Positions 41,070 to 42,414 of a stretch of 42,414 nt of DNA are shown one piece after another. The position numbers were made by a program, and so were the translations under genes. The stretch is from assembly GCA_017517705.1 (NCBI GenBank), contig JAFWYM010000028.1, positions 1 to 42,414 of the forward strand, read 5' to 3'. Positions within the stretch are counted from its first letter, which is position 1, and each line of letters starts with the position of its first letter. Origin of the DNA: Alistipes sp. (GTDB lineage: Bacteria; Bacteroidota; Bacteroidia; Bacteroidales; Rikenellaceae). The notes beneath the pieces were generated by a model. It ran no database searches. It was given only the letters and a program-made list of their open reading frames with translations, and was not told the DNA's origin.

Positions 41070-41618
41070 ATGAAGAGAGCATATATACTTGTTGCCGAGG
41101 GCTTTGAGTGCATCGAAACACTCGCCCCGATAGATGTCATGCAGCGTGCCGGTGTCGAGCTTCGACGTGTGGCCGTTGGCGGGTCGTTGGATGTCACCTC
41201 GTCGCACGGCTTGGTTACACTTCGGTGCGACGAGCTTATCGAGGATGCAGACCTCAGCGATGGTGCGGCACTTATCCTCCCGGGAGGCTACCCCGGCTAC
41301 GTCAACCTGCGTACCTCCGAGGCTGTATGCCGTGCTGTCCGCGACTATTACGATAGTGGTCGCCTTGTTGCTGCCATCTGTGGTGCCCCCACGGTGCTCC
41401 CCGCAGCGGGCGTTGCCCACAATAGGCGTGTCACCTGCCACAGCTCTGTTGTTGAGGAGATGCACAGCTATACCTATCTTAAAAAAGATGTCGTTGAGGA
41501 CGATAACCTCATCACAGCTGCAGGTGCCGGTTTATCTGTCGACTTTGCTCTTGCCATCGCCTCGCGCCTTGTAGATAGCGAAACATTATCACGTGTTATG
41601 CGAGGTATGGAACTGTAA
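41070..41618 (+). CDS. DJ-1/PfpI family protein
   Basis: 182 residues. The closest relatives by pattern are DJ-1 (PARK7/YajL) proteins: VAEGFECIETLAPIDVMQRAG near the N-terminus with the conserved Glu16, and AAICGAPTVLPAAG with the reactive Cys104. A His lies in VTCHSSVVEEM, matching the DJ-1 histidine. These proteins act as oxidative-stress chaperones, and a glyoxalase or deglycase activity has been proposed and disputed. It lies 8 nt after aroB. Its stop codon runs straight into a hairpin. Confidence 0.9.
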   Translation: MKRAYILVAEGFECIETLAPIDVMQRAGVELRRVAVGGSLDVTSSHGLVTLRCDELIEDADLSDGAALILPGGYPGYVNLRTSEAVCRAVRDYYDSGRLVAAICGAPTVLPAAGVAHNRRVTCHSSVVEEMHSYTYLKKDVVEDDNLITAAGAGLSVDFALAIASRLVDSETLSRVMRGMEL

Positions 41619-41783
41619 ATTTGTTGTGAAAAGGCAGCATCTGCTGCCGCTAACAAATTATCTCGTCAATGGGCAGTACGCCATAGTACATCCCATCGCC
41701 TCGAAATTTGCCGAGCGTTGCATCTACTACCTTTTGACAACAAATTGCGGGCGTGAAAAGGCAGCATCTGCTGCCTTTTCACA
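41619..41783. repeat. Duplicated hairpin region after the DJ-1 gene
   Basis: GTGAAAAGGCAGCATCTGCTGCC, shortened here to its core GGCAGCATCTGCTGCC, occurs at 41634-41649 and 41761-41776. The first copy is nested in arms AATTTGTT/AACAAATT (41619-41660). The second extends to a perfect 14-bp palindrome (41754-41767 with 41770-41783). In addition AATTTGTTGTGAAAAGG (41619-41635) pairs with 41731-41747 with one mismatch. No gene lies here. Confidence 0.75.
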
Positions 41784-41997
41784 AGTAAACAAACAAGAGA
41801 GCACCCCTTCGCAGAATAGGCCTTTTAATTTTTAACTAATTGATTATCAGTGTTGGTTTTTACGAAAATTGCGAAATACTACATATAAGACCACATAGAG
41901 GTCGTAATTAAGTCCATTTTCCGACGAGTAAAATGTATATAGCAGTTTTGAAAGTAAAGCACTGAAATCAAGCGTCTTTTGAAGATACATTGTGAAT
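41784..41997. other. Intergenic stretch without a supported gene
   Basis: AT-rich, no credible frame and no clear promoter. It separates the DJ-1 hairpin region from the terminator of the last gene. Confidence 0.5.
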
Positions 41998-42046
41998 AAA
42001 AAAATCAGGCGTATGCAGTGGAGTACATAAAGTCCTGCATACGCCT
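41998..42046 (-). terminator. Terminator of the last gene
   Basis: Minus strand: perfect 12-bp stem AGGCGTATGCAG/CTGCATACGCCT, 16-nt loop, then GA and seven Ts, 11 nt past the stop codon. Confidence 0.9.
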
Positions 42047-42057
42047 AATATGATATA

Positions 42058-42414
42058 TTAATTCTCTATCTTCACTAATTTACCATCAACAAAATGTAAG
42101 AAAGTTTTATAATTGTACAGCCAAGTGGATTTAGAGGTGGTTTGAGTAAACGTATTATATTTGTCTATAGGTCTACCCCAAGCTTCTTGACACATTTGCT
42201 GTGACATTCCAAGCATTACTTTGCCTTCAATAATAGCATTTCCATATTTTTCTCCATATTCTCTAATCATCTTTGCTTGCCATTGTGCTTTGCGTTCAGC
42301 CTCTTCTTTCAACCATTTTTGATGTCTAGCCTCCTCCTCTGCTCTAAGTTTAGCACGTTCGGCTTCAATTCGTTTCCTCTCGGCTTCTGCCTGTGCTTGT
42401 TTTTGGGCAGCTAA
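42058..42414 (-). CDS. C-terminal part of a coiled-coil protein with BamE/SmpA-like end domain (truncated by the window)
   Basis: The frame is open to the window edge, so the N-terminus is missing; at least 118 residues are present. The first 50 or so are a charged coiled coil rich in Ala, Glu, Lys and Arg (AEAERKRIEAERAKLRAEEE). The end (about 57-118) reads YGNAIIEGKVMLGMSQQMCQEAWGRPIDKYNT...WLYNYKTFLHFVDGKLVKIEN. That pattern, 'G.V.lGMs...c..aWG.P', then a Trp-Tyr strand and '.F.dGkl..I', resembles small BamE/SmpA-like domains. The gene is clearly richer in A and T than aroB or mdh. Function is not known. Confidence 0.75.
   Translation of the reverse strand, partial: LAAQKQAQAEAERKRIEAERAKLRAEEEARHQKWLKEEAERKAQWQAKMIREYGEKYGNAIIEGKVMLGMSQQMCQEAWGRPIDKYNTFTQTTSKSTWLYNYKTFLHFVDGKLVKIEN

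Noticed and set aside
41593-41835. 80-codon frame after the DJ-1 gene
   Set aside because: It overlaps the DJ-1 end and runs through the duplicated hairpins; no start signal and no domain.

Overview
The window looks like a chromosomal segment of a Bacteroidota bacterium, most likely order Bacteroidales and probably Rikenellaceae/Alistipes-like (lineage is inference). Reasons: Bacteroides-type promoters (TTTG-N18..21-TAnnTTTG) precede many genes; start codons mostly lack a Shine-Dalgarno sequence; a SusC-like TonB receptor is paired with a DUF4249-like lipoprotein; DUF3822-rsmD is an operon; and the RecD-like helicase, Bax-inhibitor, RSH and HIT proteins are of Bacteroidota type. Most of the content is core housekeeping. 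I saw no prophage, transposase or CRISPR array.

Layout. 1-5.4 kb (mainly minus): tRNA-Arg(TCT), a one-TM hypothetical coupled to mutS, and a RecD-like helicase. 5.4-7.5 kb: hypothetical membrane protein, DUF3822-like protein, rsmD, tRNA-Asp. 7.6-12 kb: a lipoprotein with an N/P/D/E repeat linker, then a TonB receptor and its lipoprotein partner. 12.3-19.6 kb: pgm (minus), dnaA (plus), then minus-strand Na/Pi symporter, BI-1 protein, zinc-ribbon membrane protein and tRNA-Arg(CCT). 20-25 kb: acyl-CoA synthetase, then the translation cluster rplM-rpsI-rpsB-tsf. 25.2-30 kb: small zinc-ribbon-like protein, PrxQ, recA, bifunctional RSH, HIT protein. 30-33.4 kb: a 570-bp AT-rich non-coding tract with palindromes, an XRE-type regulator and uvrB. 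33.5-38.4 kb: tRNA-Leu and a TPP-riboswitch operon thiD-thiE-thiC-thi4-thiE2. 38.4-42.4 kb: NifX-like protein, mdh, aroB, DJ-1 protein and a truncated coiled-coil/BamE-like protein.

How parts work together. The thiamine operon makes the pyrimidine (ThiC, ThiD) and couples it to thiazole (ThiE). The thiazole appears to come from a THI4-type synthase with His where the suicidal enzymes carry the sulfur-donor Cys, which points to the sulfide-dependent catalytic form. The operon sits behind a TPP riboswitch followed directly by an intrinsic terminator. mutS, recD-like, recA and uvrB are repair genes scattered across the window. pgm, mdh, aroB and the acyl-CoA synthetase are metabolic singletons with their own signals.

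Most unusual signals. They lie between genes. Two 3'-flanking hairpins (after tsf and after mdh) share a 20-nt segment, GAAATACGTCAAGTATRTCC, in the same transcript sense. The yccA and tsf 3' flanks are large nested inverted repeats (194 and 128 nt). A family of GGCTG-armed palindromes recurs. A TTGTAATTACAA operator-like cluster lies upstream of the XRE regulator. A duplicated hairpin follows the DJ-1 gene. All coordinates were read by eye; no folding or database search was run.
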